A stretch of DNA of 64,000 nucleotides from assembly GCA_018806915.1 (NCBI GenBank), contig JAGKQI010000088.1, positions 1,302,001 to 1,366,000 of the forward strand, in the 5' to 3' direction. This document shows positions 19,176 to 28,651 of this stretch, piece by piece. The notes beneath the pieces were generated by a model. The model was not told where the DNA came from. It saw only the letters and a program-made list of their open reading frames with translations, and ran no database searches. Numbering within the stretch: position 1 is the first letter of the stretch; each line of letters begins with the position of its first letter. The DNA is from Phytophthora colocasiae (lineage: Eukaryota; Oomycota; Peronosporomycetes; Peronosporales; Peronosporaceae). Made by a program: the position numbers and the translations under genes.

Positions 19176-20372
19176 ATGGCGATCCTGAACCCGGAGGCTG
19201 AGTCGGCCGCCAAGGTGGCCTCGCTCTCTGAGGCCAAGCAGCGCGAGCTTGCCGAAGCTGGCTACAAGCACGTGGAAGGAGCCCCGGCGCCGCTTCCTCT
19301 TGACCTGCCGCACTTCTCGCTGCGCGACCTGCGTGCTGCCATCCCCAAGCATTGCTTTGAGCGCTCCTTCATCACGTCCACGTACTACATGATCAAGAAC
19401 TTGCTGACGTGCACGGCGCTGTTCTACGCGGCCACCTACATCGACCAGACGGGCAACGCCGCCTACTTGCTCTGGCCTGTGTACTGGTTCTTCCAGGGCA
19501 GCTACCTCACGGGTATCTGGGTCGTGGCACACGAGTGCGGCCACCAGGCCTACTGCTCCAGCGAAGTAATCAACAATTTGATCGGCCTTGTGCTCCACTC
19601 GGCGTTGCTCGTGCCGTACCACAGCTGGCGTATTTCGCACCGCAAGCACCACTCCAACACCGGCAGTTGCGAGAACGATGAGGTGTTCGTGCCCGTCACT
19701 CGCTCGGTGATCGCCACCTCCTGGAACGAGACGCTCGAGGACTCGCCGCTCTACCAGCTCTATCGCATCGTCTACATGCTGGTGGTGGGTTGGATGCCCG
19801 GCTACCTGTTCTTCAACGCCACGGGCCCGACCAAGTACTGGGGCAAGCCGCGCAGCCACTTCAACCCATACTCGGCCATCTACGCCGATCGTGAGCGCTG
19901 GATGATCGTGCTCAGCGACATCTTCCTCGTGCTCATGATCGGAGTCCTCGCCACGTTGGTGTACACCTTTTCATTCTACACGATGCTCAAGTTCTACGTC
20001 GTGCCCTACTTCGTTGTGAACGCCTACCTGGTGCTCATCACGTACCTGCAGCACACCGACACGTACATCCCGCACTTCCGTGAGGGCGAGTGGAACTGGC
20101 TGCGTGGTGCGCTCTGCACGGTTGACCGCTCGTTCGGCCCGTACCTCGACTCGGTGGTGCACCGCATTGTGGACACGCACGTGTGCCACCACATTTTCTC
20201 CAAGATGCCGTTCTACCACTGCGAGGAGGCCACCAATGCCATCAAGCCGCTGCTAGGCAAGTTCTACCTTAAGGACGACACGGCCGTGCCTCTTGCTCTG
20301 TGGCGCTCGTACACTCACTGCAAGTTCGTGGAGGACGATGGCAAGGTCGTGTTCTACAAGAATAAGCTATAG
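19176..20372 (+). CDS. FAD2: Delta-12 fatty acid desaturase (oleate to linoleate)
   Basis: Single exon, 398 residues, the length known for oomycete Delta-12 desaturases. The three histidine boxes of membrane acyl-lipid desaturases are present: HECGH (residues about 116-120), HRKHH (about 152-156) and HVCHH near the C-terminus (about 332-336). Hydrophobic stretches flank them (LTCTALFYAATYI; YLLWPVYWFFQGSYLTGIWV; IFLVLMIGVLATLVYTFSFY). It inserts a double bond at C12 of oleoyl lipids in the ER and feeds the arachidonate/EPA pathway of oomycetes. The start at 19176 matches family N-termini (MAILNPEAES). It could formally be an omega-3 enzyme, but the sequence around the boxes favours Delta-12. 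Confidence 0.93.
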   Translation: MAILNPEAESAAKVASLSEAKQRELAEAGYKHVEGAPAPLPLDLPHFSLRDLRAAIPKHCFERSFITSTYYMIKNLLTCTALFYAATYIDQTGNAAYLLWPVYWFFQGSYLTGIWVVAHECGHQAYCSSEVINNLIGLVLHSALLVPYHSWRISHRKHHSNTGSCENDEVFVPVTRSVIATSWNETLEDSPLYQLYRIVYMLVVGWMPGYLFFNATGPTKYWGKPRSHFNPYSAIYADRERWMIVLSDIFLVLMIGVLATLVYTFSFYTMLKFYVVPYFVVNAYLVLITYLQHTDTYIPHFREGEWNWLRGALCTVDRSFGPYLDSVVHRIVDTHVCHHIFSKMPFYHCEEATNAIKPLLGKFYLKDDTAVPLALWRSYTHCKFVEDDGKVVFYKNKL

Positions 20373-20616
20373 GGTTGCAGCGTACAGTATTGGCGGTGCC
20401 GCAACATGGCACCGCACCACTGTAGCCACCTTCATTAACGTTAATTCATTCCGTGCAGTGCACTTATCAACCACAGCCATCACATCTCCTGTAGGCCAGG
20501 TCAAGGTCCGAGCCGTGGAAATGACATCATATCTCAGGTCACGTTTACGTCGAGGTCGAGCAGCGAAACGTACTTAATCAGATTCAACATGGCCAATAAA
20601 TATCCTTCATTCTTAC

Positions 20617-21501
20617 CTACCGGGGACTTGCACTTTGAATGGAGGCCAAGTGCTGCCTAAGGCAATTACTATCTTCGTCTTCTGACTCGCAGTCTTCGTC
20701 CGCATCATGTATCAACTCCATCTTCTTGTCTGCGGCTTCTTCTCCTTCGGCAAGGGTAGCTTCAGATTTGCGTCGCTCCATTATCCATTTCCAGTTCTTG
20801 AAAGAGCTACCACGTCGAGGCGAACGCCGCACTCCGCTCTTCTTTCCCGAATTCTCGCCACCACAGCTCAAAGCTTCACTCATCTCGTGGCTTGCTCCAG
20901 AATTTCTCCTTGACAGCAGCAACACTTTGTATCGGAAAGCTTGTCCTCGACGCGGTAGTCTGCAGCGCCATTCTCGGATCCACCACGCAACCAGCATCGC
21001 CAGTCCAATAGCAGTAAGAATCCATGCCTCTGGGTACGACAATGCACTTACAGTCGCTGCTAGTGGGATGCTTGTAGCAGGCGTCGACTCGATATTGATC
21101 TCCGTCGACGCGCGAACTGCTTTCATCGGATCTTCGAGCACAACTGCAAATGCTCGTTGGTTGATTGTGTCCTCAGTCAGACCAGGTAGGATTTCTACTG
21201 CGAGCTGAGCACGTTGTTGACCCGCCTCAAAGACGACAGTGCCGCGCGCCTTGACAAAGTCCACTCCTGCTTGGGCTTGTTGGACGCTGGTGTTGGTGGT
21301 GGCAGTAAAATACGTGGCACGAGCGCTGGAGCCACATGACCAAGAACAGCAGTCACGCCGCACAGGGATCACGATCAGTAGACGGTGATTTCGGGGTCGC
21401 TGCACCACCAGAGGAGTGCTGGAGAAGAAAGCAAAGGACTCTTCGCAAGTGGCTGGCGTCCAAGATTGAGCTTGTGGGTGACTTCGCAGACCTGCGTCCA
21501 T
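20617..21501 (-). CDS. Calx-beta-like domain protein with one membrane helix
   Basis: Single-exon ORF of 294 residues. Residues about 60-135 read like a Calx-beta motif (ATTNTSVQQAQAGVDFVKAR, then GTVVFEAGQQRAQLAVEILP, and a closing FAVVLEDP). A hydrophobic helix follows (YPEAWILTAIGLAMLVAWWI), then a basic juxtamembrane segment (REWRCRLPRRGQ) and an acidic cytoplasmic tail. This suggests a type I membrane protein with an extracellular beta domain. No signal peptide is seen at the chosen start, and the first about 50 residues look unlike coding sequence, so an upstream exon is probable and the true N-terminus is uncertain. Convergent with FAD2. Confidence 0.5.
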   Translation of the reverse strand: MDAGLRSHPQAQSWTPATCEESFAFFSSTPLVVQRPRNHRLLIVIPVRRDCCSWSCGSSARATYFTATTNTSVQQAQAGVDFVKARGTVVFEAGQQRAQLAVEILPGLTEDTINQRAFAVVLEDPMKAVRASTEINIESTPATSIPLAATVSALSYPEAWILTAIGLAMLVAWWIREWRCRLPRRGQAFRYKVLLLSRRNSGASHEMSEALSCGGENSGKKSGVRRSPRRGSSFKNWKWIMERRKSEATLAEGEEAADKKMELIHDADEDCESEDEDSNCLRQHLASIQSASPR

Positions 21502-21656
21502 CTACTGAAGTCCAAGCAGCTTGAGGGCCTTCGACTGGAGAAACAAGAGAACGATTGCTAAAGCTAAAGCTGGATTGCTAAAGCTGGACAACAGTCGAAT
21601 ATTCATGCAGGTAGTCTATATTTCACGGTCGACACACGCCGTCTCCAGGCAGCAAC

Positions 21657-24600
21657 TTAGTCAAACCAGCGGTCTGCGCTCTTCCCACTATCGTCTCCCT
21701 TGGCCGTCTTAGGCTGTTCACCGAAAATCTCCTTCTTGTAGCTCCGCACCATGTCTTCGAAGGATTTTTCCTTCTCGTGCTCCTTTGCGTGCTTGCGCTG
21801 GCTGCGTGACAGCGTCTTCCCCTTCTTCGCCAAGTGCGCAGATTCCATCGAGACGAGAGCGTCATCTTCGGCGTCAGCACGCGGGGCCTCGGCACGCTTC
21901 CGCTTTTTCGGTTGTGGCTTCACGTCCTTAACAGGCTTCGGCGTCTTTTTGGGCTTCGTCTTGCCTCCTTCCGCTTCAGCCTTCGCCTCAGCCTTTGCCT
22001 GTGCACGCAATTTCTTTTTCTCACGTTGGCGCTGGCCACGGCTCTTCTTGGTCGTCTCAGCGTCTTCTCCGTCCTCGCCCTGTGCCTCCTTCAGCGCTCG
22101 TTCCTCCTCGCGCTTCTTGGCGGCGTCAGCAGCGCGCTTCTCACGCAGCTTCAGCTTTCCGTGGTTCTCCAACGCAAACTCCACAATGAGGCGCGACTTG
22201 GAGCTGTCCGGTGCGCCCGAAGTTGCTACACGCCCAGCAGCATATGAAGTGTACTTGGGATTGTTGTTGAGGATCCGTAGAGCTGCCAGCGCGTGCAAGT
22301 GCTCGGAGAACTCGACAAAGCCGTAGCCACGCGAGCGCGGGTCCTTGCCCGCCTTGGCCGACTCCATGTCACGCACCACCTTAGCCATGCGTACCTTCAC
22401 TGGCGGGCTGCCCTTGGACAGCAACTCCGGCTTAATCTCGGCGCGATCCACGTTGCCGGCGCGAACACCGGCGCTGGCTGCATCGTGGAAGAGTTTCTTC
22501 AGCTTCTTGTCGTCCAGCGCTGTGGACAGGTTACGCACTGACAGACGCATGGGCGACACGAAGTACATGGGGTTCTGCAGCTTCAACTTCTTCTCACGGA
22601 TGGCGCGGCGACGCTTGTCAATGTCCATCTTGGGGAGCTCCAGCTCAGCGTCAGCCATCTTGTTGACATTGAGTGTACCTTCATAGGCTAGGTACAGGTT
22701 CCGCTTGTCCAGGCGGCGGCGTTCACGGGCGTTAGAGTCGGCTAATTGCTCGGCATCGGTCTTCGAGACAGCACGAGAAAGAATGAGCTGGCGGCCATCT
22801 AGTGTTAAGGCGTCGTCGCCACCGTCCGCCAACGCAGACAATGTGAAGACGTTGTTCTTCTTCTTGTCTTTCTTCTGCTTTTTCTTATCGTCCGCATTGG
22901 GCTGCTCACCACGCTTCAACACTTCAGCTGCCACATCCGCCGACTTAAAACGGACGAAGCCAACGCCCTTGGACAGACCAGAGCCCTTCTCGTACACGAC
23001 TCGAGCGTACTCAACTGCACCGAAAGTCTGAAAGAACTCGCGAAGGCCGTCCTCCGACGTCTGGAACGACAAGTTACGGATGAACAGTGTACGGTCACGT
23101 TGAGCCTCTGTGTCTTCTCTAGGCGTTGGCGCATTCTCTTCTTCCTCCTCCTCCTCTCCTTCCGAGTCATCCGAGCCCAGTTCCGCCTCATCGTCTGTTG
23201 CCATTTCGAGCTGATCCTCATCCTCATCCCCACTGTTCGCCTCTTCCTCGTCTTCCGGAGCTGCAGCCACAGCCTCCTCCTCCTGCTTTTTCTGCTGTTC
23301 AACGTACTTCGTCTTGGACAGTGCAAAATCCACAATCATCTCACGACCCTTAAGCTTCGTCCCGTTCATCTTCTCCACGGCAGCACGTGCATCAGCCACA
23401 TCCCGGAACTGAACAAAGCCGAAGCCACGGCTGCGACCGAGCACTGGTTCAGTCTGTGTCTCCTCCTCCTTATTCTTGTTCTCTTCGACGGGCATACGCA
23501 CAACACGAACCTCGAATAGAGGGCCATGCACCTCAAAAAGCTTCTCCAGGTCCTTGTCTGTCGTCTGGAATGCCAAGTTACGCACAATAAGGCGTAGTCC
23601 TTCTGCTTCAGCAGCCTTCGGATGGCCTGGCTTGCCAGCCGTTCCCTTCTCATCCGCCACTACAGCCTTAGCAGCGCTCTTCACCTGCAACACAGAACCC
23701 TTGAAAATGTGGTGGTCCAACTTGGCAACAGCCAGAGCGGCGTCCTTTGTGGTCTTGAACTGCACATATGCGTACGACTTGCCAGTGCGGCTTTCCTCCT
23801 TGAGCTCAACCTTCTCAACTGCGCCAACCTTTTTAACCTTCTTCAGCACATGCTTCTGCGTCACATCAGCGCCCAGACCGAAGATCAGCACTGACTTCTG
23901 TTCAACGCTGGCTTGCTCCTCCTTTCGGCGTTCCACGTCACGCAAAAACTCGCGGTGTTGACGACGACGTGCGTTGCGTTCACTCTGAACGTGGCCAGAA
24001 GCAGCAGGAGTTTTAACCGTAAGTGCAGGTGCGGCTTCGACCTTCGCATTCACCTTAGTTTTAACCTGCTTGATCTCCTCTTCCGGCTTCACTTCAGCTT
24101 GCTCCTTGTCAGCCTCTTCCTTTTCCTGCACCTTCTTAGCCTCCGCCTTCGCAGCCTTCTTGGTAGCCTTAGCAGCACGACGCTCCTCCTTGGCAGCCTT
24201 GCGCTCCTCCTTGGCCTTCTCTTTGTCCTCTTTTGTCTGTTCAGGCTCCTCCATCTGTACATCCTCCTGTTGCTGCTCTTCAGGCTTCGTCTCCTCCTGT
24301 TTAGGCTGCTCAGTGACAACTGGTTTATTCTTTCCCTGCAGTCCGCGGCGTTTTCCTTTCTCCATAGCGTAGTCTGTTGCATCAGGAAAATAAACGAAAT
24401 GATCAGCTTCAAATTCATTGCGTAGAGCTGCGATCGAAAGGCCGAACCGATGAGCATCTTGCGGCCCTGAAAGTCCGTCTTATTGAGCTTCTCCACAGCC
24501 ACCGCCGCGTCACTCTCGACAGCACTGCAGCAACATTGGTAAAACGTCAGTACAATGCAAAACTATTGAGCTTTTTAATATTATTGATGCAGAACGCACA

Positions 24601-24760
24601 ATTTCACAAAGGCGAATCCGCGTGTGAGCATCTCGCTCTTGCGCTTGCCCTTGTCCTTGATGACATCGATCTTCTTGACGGGGCCAACTTCACTAAACAC
24701 GTGCTCCAGCTCCTCCTGCGTCACGCCGAACGGCAAGTTACGCACGAAAACACTCGCCAT
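21657..24760 (-). CDS. RBM28: RBM28-like nucleolar RNA-binding protein with five RRMs
   Basis: Three exons, 24760-24600, 24524-24448 and 24373-21657, join in frame (phases 2 and 1) to 984 residues. RRM1 spans the three exons (FVRNLPFGVTQEELEHVF; GFAFVKF; DYAMEK). A Lys/Glu-rich linker follows, then RRM2 (SVLIFGLGADVTQKHVLKKV), RRM3 (RLIVRNLAFQTTDKDLEKLF), an acidic stretch, RRM4 (RTLFIRNLSFQTSEDGLREFF) and RRM5 (MRLSVRNLSTALDDKKLKKLF). The tail is rich in basic KKxK runs. The number and order of RRMs match RBM28/Nop4p, which acts in 60S subunit assembly and associates with spliceosomal snRNPs in animals. Divergent from the PINX1-like gene, 296 bp between starts; that neighbour also acts in the nucleolus. 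Confidence 0.85.
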
Positions 24761-25055
24761 GGCGCTCTGCTGACCAATGCCGTTATGCCCTAGAGTTCTT
24801 GACAGCCAGCCAGCATTTATCATATTTAACAGGTTTACACATTTTTGTCATATGGTGCAAGTACAGGTATTCCAATATTACAGGTCCTTAAGTTCGCACG
24901 ATCAACTGTACCATAAATATGGCACGAAAGTGCCTCACCCGTTTAAGTGCGATACTGTTCTTTTTGAATGGCGAGCGCTGGTCGTCGCATAGCCTGAAAA
25001 GCTCTACAGACGTCGCTTGTTCCTCTTCTTCTCCTGTGTGTGTGTTATCTGCATC

Positions 25056-25652
25056 ATGTCTGCTCTGGACGTGGCTTCCTCTTCTTCTCCCGTTCAGACG
25101 GAAGAGGCTGGAAAGACGATGGTGGCTGTGGGAGGCATGCAGAACATGGCGTGGGCTTCGGACACGTCCAAGTTCGGGTTCAAGATGCTCGTCAAGATGG
25201 GCTGGTCGGCTGGCAAAGGTGTAGGAAAGGATCTTCAGGGTCAGGCCACACACGTGAAGATTGCGCGTCGCTCGGAGAACTTGGGTGTGGGGTGCAGCCT
25301 GAAGCAGGCGGAGGTTCAGGGATGGTCGGAGACGGCGGGAGGGTTTGCAGATGTGCTCAAGACGCTCAACAAGTCGTACGGCAGTAAGTCCAGCTCGGAC
25401 GCTGAGAGTTCGGACGAGAGCTCCAGCAGTAGCAAGAAGAGAAAGAAGTCTAAGAAAGAGAAAAAGGCGAAGAAGGAGAAGAAGGAAAAGAAGAGCAAGA
25501 AGAGCAAGAAGTCAGGCTCCGACAAAGCTACAGTCTCTCGACGGCTTCACTACCGCAAGCGTCAGACCAACAAGGATGCCAAGAACTACGGTGCTAAAGA
25601 TATGGCAGCCATTCTGGGCGTCGCGTCCTCCACCTACAAGTCAACAGAGTAG
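25056..25652 (+). CDS. PINX1: PINX1-like G-patch protein
   Basis: Single exon, 198 residues. The G-patch covers about residues 30-80: KFGFKMLVKMGWSAGKGVGK with the spaced glycines of the motif, then THVKI and a conserved LGVG. Downstream is a Ser-rich acidic stretch and a long Lys-rich tail, ending with RRLHYRKRQTNKDAKNYGAK, a C-terminal element seen in PINX1/Gno1 proteins. Members stimulate the DEAH helicase Prp43/DHX15 in rRNA processing, and in vertebrates inhibit telomerase. The start at 25056 is the first ATG giving a typical N-terminus (MSALDVASSSS). Confidence 0.85.
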   Translation: MSALDVASSSSPVQTEEAGKTMVAVGGMQNMAWASDTSKFGFKMLVKMGWSAGKGVGKDLQGQATHVKIARRSENLGVGCSLKQAEVQGWSETAGGFADVLKTLNKSYGSKSSSDAESSDESSSSSKKRKKSKKEKKAKKEKKEKKSKKSKKSGSDKATVSRRLHYRKRQTNKDAKNYGAKDMAAILGVASSTYKSTE

Positions 25653-25827
25653 ACGAGACTTAGCCTTTCGCTAGCCTTTTTCCTCTTGTAGCGTGAATGT
25701 TTTCACGTGCGCTAACAACTATTTAGTGCCTTCATGGCCAATACATAGCAATCTTCCAACCATGACGAATTAGTTACTCTTGATGAGTCGAGCAATTCCA
25801 ATGCTCCGTGTATTAACAACTATCAGG

Positions 25828-27036
25828 TTAGAATGTGTGATATTCCTCCACAAACAAGGCTAGTTGAGCGGTAAGTGCCTTACGGAATGGCGAGCTCGAT
25901 GAATTAAGCGCTGCATGCAGTGCCTTGCCGCCCTCCGACTGGTAACGAGAGGGCACGGCAGCCTCCACATCGTAGTCACCGCCACAATCCGAGCTCAGGT
26001 CCAGGAACTTAAGCTCTCCAGTCACCGTGTTGCCCCCCTGTTCCAGCGTGCATGACAGCGTGAACGTAAAGTCAAAGATGTAACGCTTCGCGCCACGCAC
26101 CACCGCAATGGACGCGTCACCCTCGAGATTCGACACATCCTTCGAGCTGACAACACCTTCACCTGCACCCAGCGGCGCAGAAATGCCAGACACGATCTTC
26201 TCCAGCTTTCCCTTGGCCCACGACGTCATGTCCTTCTCCTCGAACGTGTTGCCCTGGTTCCAGGCCGATCCGCCATCCACGTTCTTGATTTGCACCTTGT
26301 TGGGGTCCTCCACCTTCTTGGGGGCGATGTCGCCAATAAGCTGCTTGGCCTCCTCTGTGAGTTCGTTGTTGAAAAACGTCGTCACGCGTCCATCCGCCAG
26401 CTTCTTGTACCCACGAACATGTCCGACGATATCGGCATCATCTTCATCCACAACCTTAGAGCTAAAAGCAGTAGTAGCAGTAGACTTTGCGGGGGCTACA
26501 GAGGCAGAACTGGTCTGCGGTACTTCCCGTGTCACCACCTTCTTCGGCGCAGGTGCAGCCGGTTTCTCCGTCTCCTTCTTGGCCATCTCCTGCACCTTTG
26601 AGTACATTGCGACCACCGACTTGTTGCTGGGTTCCAACTCCTTGGCAATGTCCAAGGCAGCTAGTGCCTCTTTGAACCGGCCCAGCTTGACCAGTGCCTG
26701 CGCCTTGCGGAAATAACCCTTTGAGTATCTGTCGTCCAACGCAATGCAATCCTCTGCGTCCTGCAACGCCAGAGCGGTCTTGCCCATAGAGCAGCGCGCT
26801 GCCGATCGGTTGGCGAAGAAGATGTGCTGGTTCTGCTGGGTGTTGCTTCCGTTCACTTCGATTGCGCGAGTGTAGAGCGCCTCAGCCTCCTCCAGCGCCT
26901 TTTGCTGGAAAGCTGCGTTGCCTCGGCGCTTGAGCTCCGCCACGAGATTCTCCATCTCCCTAGCGTCCGTGGGGATGGGTCCATGTAGCACGTCTGAGTG
27001 GCGCGAGAACGGAAGCGCAGCGTCTCCTCCAAACAT
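25828..27036 (-). CDS. TPR plus AHA1-type Hsp90 co-chaperone
   Basis: Single exon, 402 residues. Three TPR motifs lie at about residues 35-150 (KRRGNAAFQQKALEEAEALY, AARCSMGKTALALQDAEDCI, GYFRKAQALVKLGRFKEAL), with Asn/Lys/Arg carboxylate-clamp residues. A Pro/Ala-rich linker follows. The C-terminal half is an AHA1 N-domain (SAWNQGNTFEEKDMTSWAKG, then AKRYIFDFTFTLSC, TVTGELKFLDLSSDCGGDYD). AHA1 stimulates Hsp90 ATPase, while a clamp-type TPR binds the Hsp90/Hsp70 tail, so the product probably docks on Hsp90 by the TPR and acts through the AHA1 part. Classical AHA1 has a second C-terminal domain not seen here. Confidence 0.8.
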   Translation of the reverse strand: MFGGDAALPFSRHSDVLHGPIPTDAREMENLVAELKRRGNAAFQQKALEEAEALYTRAIEVNGSNTQQNQHIFFANRSAARCSMGKTALALQDAEDCIALDDRYSKGYFRKAQALVKLGRFKEALAALDIAKELEPSNKSVVAMYSKVQEMAKKETEKPAAPAPKKVVTREVPQTSSASVAPAKSTATTAFSSKVVDEDDADIVGHVRGYKKLADGRVTTFFNNELTEEAKQLIGDIAPKKVEDPNKVQIKNVDGGSAWNQGNTFEEKDMTSWAKGKLEKIVSGISAPLGAGEGVVSSKDVSNLEGDASIAVVRGAKRYIFDFTFTLSCTLEQGGNTVTGELKFLDLSSDCGGDYDVEAAVPSRYQSEGGKALHAALNSSSSPFRKALTAQLALFVEEYHTF

Positions 27037-27254
27037 TTTTCTATCTGTCTTCTTAGCCTTACGTACGTCAGCCGATGGATACAAAATGAAAAGTGAGGCC
27101 GATTTTTAATAACCAAAAAATATGGTTCCAGAACGTTCGAAAAGACTTATGAACCTGGAGGCCAAAGCAAGTGGTATGAACTTGGAGCAGCGCTGCCTTG
27201 GAGACCTGCTGCCGGAATCTATTGAAAATGCACACAAACTTTGGCTGATTCTAC

Positions 27255-28373
27255 TTACTTATCCGACTTGTTGGCCGTGCGCTTCCGCTTGGTCGGTCGC
27301 TCACTCTTCGTGTCGTCACTTTCTTCCTTGGCAGCTTCGAGCCTCCTCTTCTTAGCAGCTTCAATGCGACTTGCACGACGCTGAGCCTCTTCCTCTTCCG
27401 CCTTCTTCTTAGCAGCTTCTTCTTCTTTCCAAATTGGGAGCTGCTTCTTGTACTTGGGGGCTGCGATGTGCTTCTTGACACTTTGTGCGTCACGGGCGAT
27501 AGCTGACTCAGTCACGTTGCACCACAACATGTCCGACTTGGATTCGTCCGGGTGATCCACAAACATAGGCGCATACTTTGCAAACGAAAGCGTGAGGTTG
27601 CGAGCTTTCTGGTAGCGTTTACCGTGGATGTACGCGTTGATAACGTCCACTTCCGCCATCATCTCGTGTCCAGTGGTGGAGCAGCGCACGCGCGAGTCGC
27701 CAACAAATGTCAAATCCTTCACAGACTTAACCAAAGCCTCCACAGCTTTTCTTGCCTTGACCTCCGCCTTCTTGCCGACAGGCGCAACCTTCTTGACTGT
27801 AGCAGGTTTCTCTTCCTTGGCAGCTACTGTTTTCTTCTCTACTGATGTCGACTGAGCTTTGCTAATGGGAGATTTTTTAGTCGCCGGAAGAGCTTTAGCC
27901 TTGGGACTTTTAGTAGAAGTAGGAGTTGTTTCAACCTGCTTCGCTTTCTTCTTGTCCTTCGGTGTCACCTTGTTCTCCTTTTCAGCTTTAGTACTAGAAT
28001 TCTTCTCCTTCTTGGTGGGTGTTTGTTCCTTCTTGGTAGGTGTCTTAGTTATCTCGACGACTTCCACACTCTTAATAGTAATAGCAGGTTCATCTTCCGG
28101 CTGCTGCTTAGATGGCTCGTTAACAACCGCCTTCTCCTGCTTCTTGGGCGTCACCTTCTTAGCCACAGGTGAAGCAACTGGAGTCGAACTTTTTCCTCCC
28201 AGAGCTTTCAGCACCTGCTGCTCTCCGTCCGTTGGGTGGTCACTCATGAACTGCATCGCAAAACTTACGATCACGTCCGACTTGGAGTTGCCCTTGCAAA
28301 GATGCAGCTCCTTCGCCAACGTCTGCAGCTCACGACGTGACGCCGTCTCCAGCGCCTTCAAAGCTTCACTCAT
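27255..28373 (-). CDS. SURF2: SURF2-like protein with N-terminal SAP-like segment
   Basis: Single exon, 372 residues. The N-terminus reads like a SAP helix-turn-helix (RRELQTLAKELHLCKGNSKS then DVIVSFAMQF). A long Lys/Thr/Pro-rich low-complexity middle follows (residues 70-200). The C-terminal part fits the SURF2 family: VGDSRVRCSTTGHEMMAEVD, YIHGKRYQKARN, FAKYAPMFVDH and WCNVTESAIARDAQSVKKHI, ending in a basic tail. SURF2 is a nucleolar protein linked to 5S RNP and ribosome assembly in humans. A SAP-like module in front is not a feature I know from animal SURF2. The joined ORF has no intron, so the fusion is not a gene-model artefact. Confidence 0.7.
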   Translation of the reverse strand: MSEALKALETASRRELQTLAKELHLCKGNSKSDVIVSFAMQFMSDHPTDGEQQVLKALGGKSSTPVASPVAKKVTPKKQEKAVVNEPSKQQPEDEPAITIKSVEVVEITKTPTKKEQTPTKKEKNSSTKAEKENKVTPKDKKKAKQVETTPTSTKSPKAKALPATKKSPISKAQSTSVEKKTVAAKEEKPATVKKVAPVGKKAEVKARKAVEALVKSVKDLTFVGDSRVRCSTTGHEMMAEVDVINAYIHGKRYQKARNLTLSFAKYAPMFVDHPDESKSDMLWCNVTESAIARDAQSVKKHIAAPKYKKQLPIWKEEEAAKKKAEEEEAQRRASRIEAAKKRRLEAAKEESDDTKSERPTKRKRTANKSDK

Positions 28374-28651
28374 TCTTGTCTTGTCTACAGGGAGGGTATG
28401 TGATCAGATAAAATGGCGCGCAAGAAGATCAAATTGGCGCGCTTCACTCTCTGCCAGTCGAATGTAGCTGCTCCACATGACTCAGGCTCTTAAGTTGCAC
28501 ATGATGTGACCACATGAACTCAAGCTCTTAAGTTGCACATGATGTGACACACACGAATTACGAATCAGCTTCAACTTGCCCATCACGCCATCGGCTTACG
28601 TCCCGCGTAGCTGCTCGCGGGACGTCACAACTTGATTTCCCTCCGCTGTCG

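Noticed and set aside
18966..19859. 297-codon minus-strand ORF across FAD2
   Set aside because: Antisense shadow of the GC-rich desaturase gene; Arg/Val/His-rich composition with no family likeness.
28544..28651. Upstream in-frame ATG of the first dehydrogenase
   Set aside because: Adds a sequence that blurs the clear transit-peptide-like start at 28652; treated as 5' UTR.
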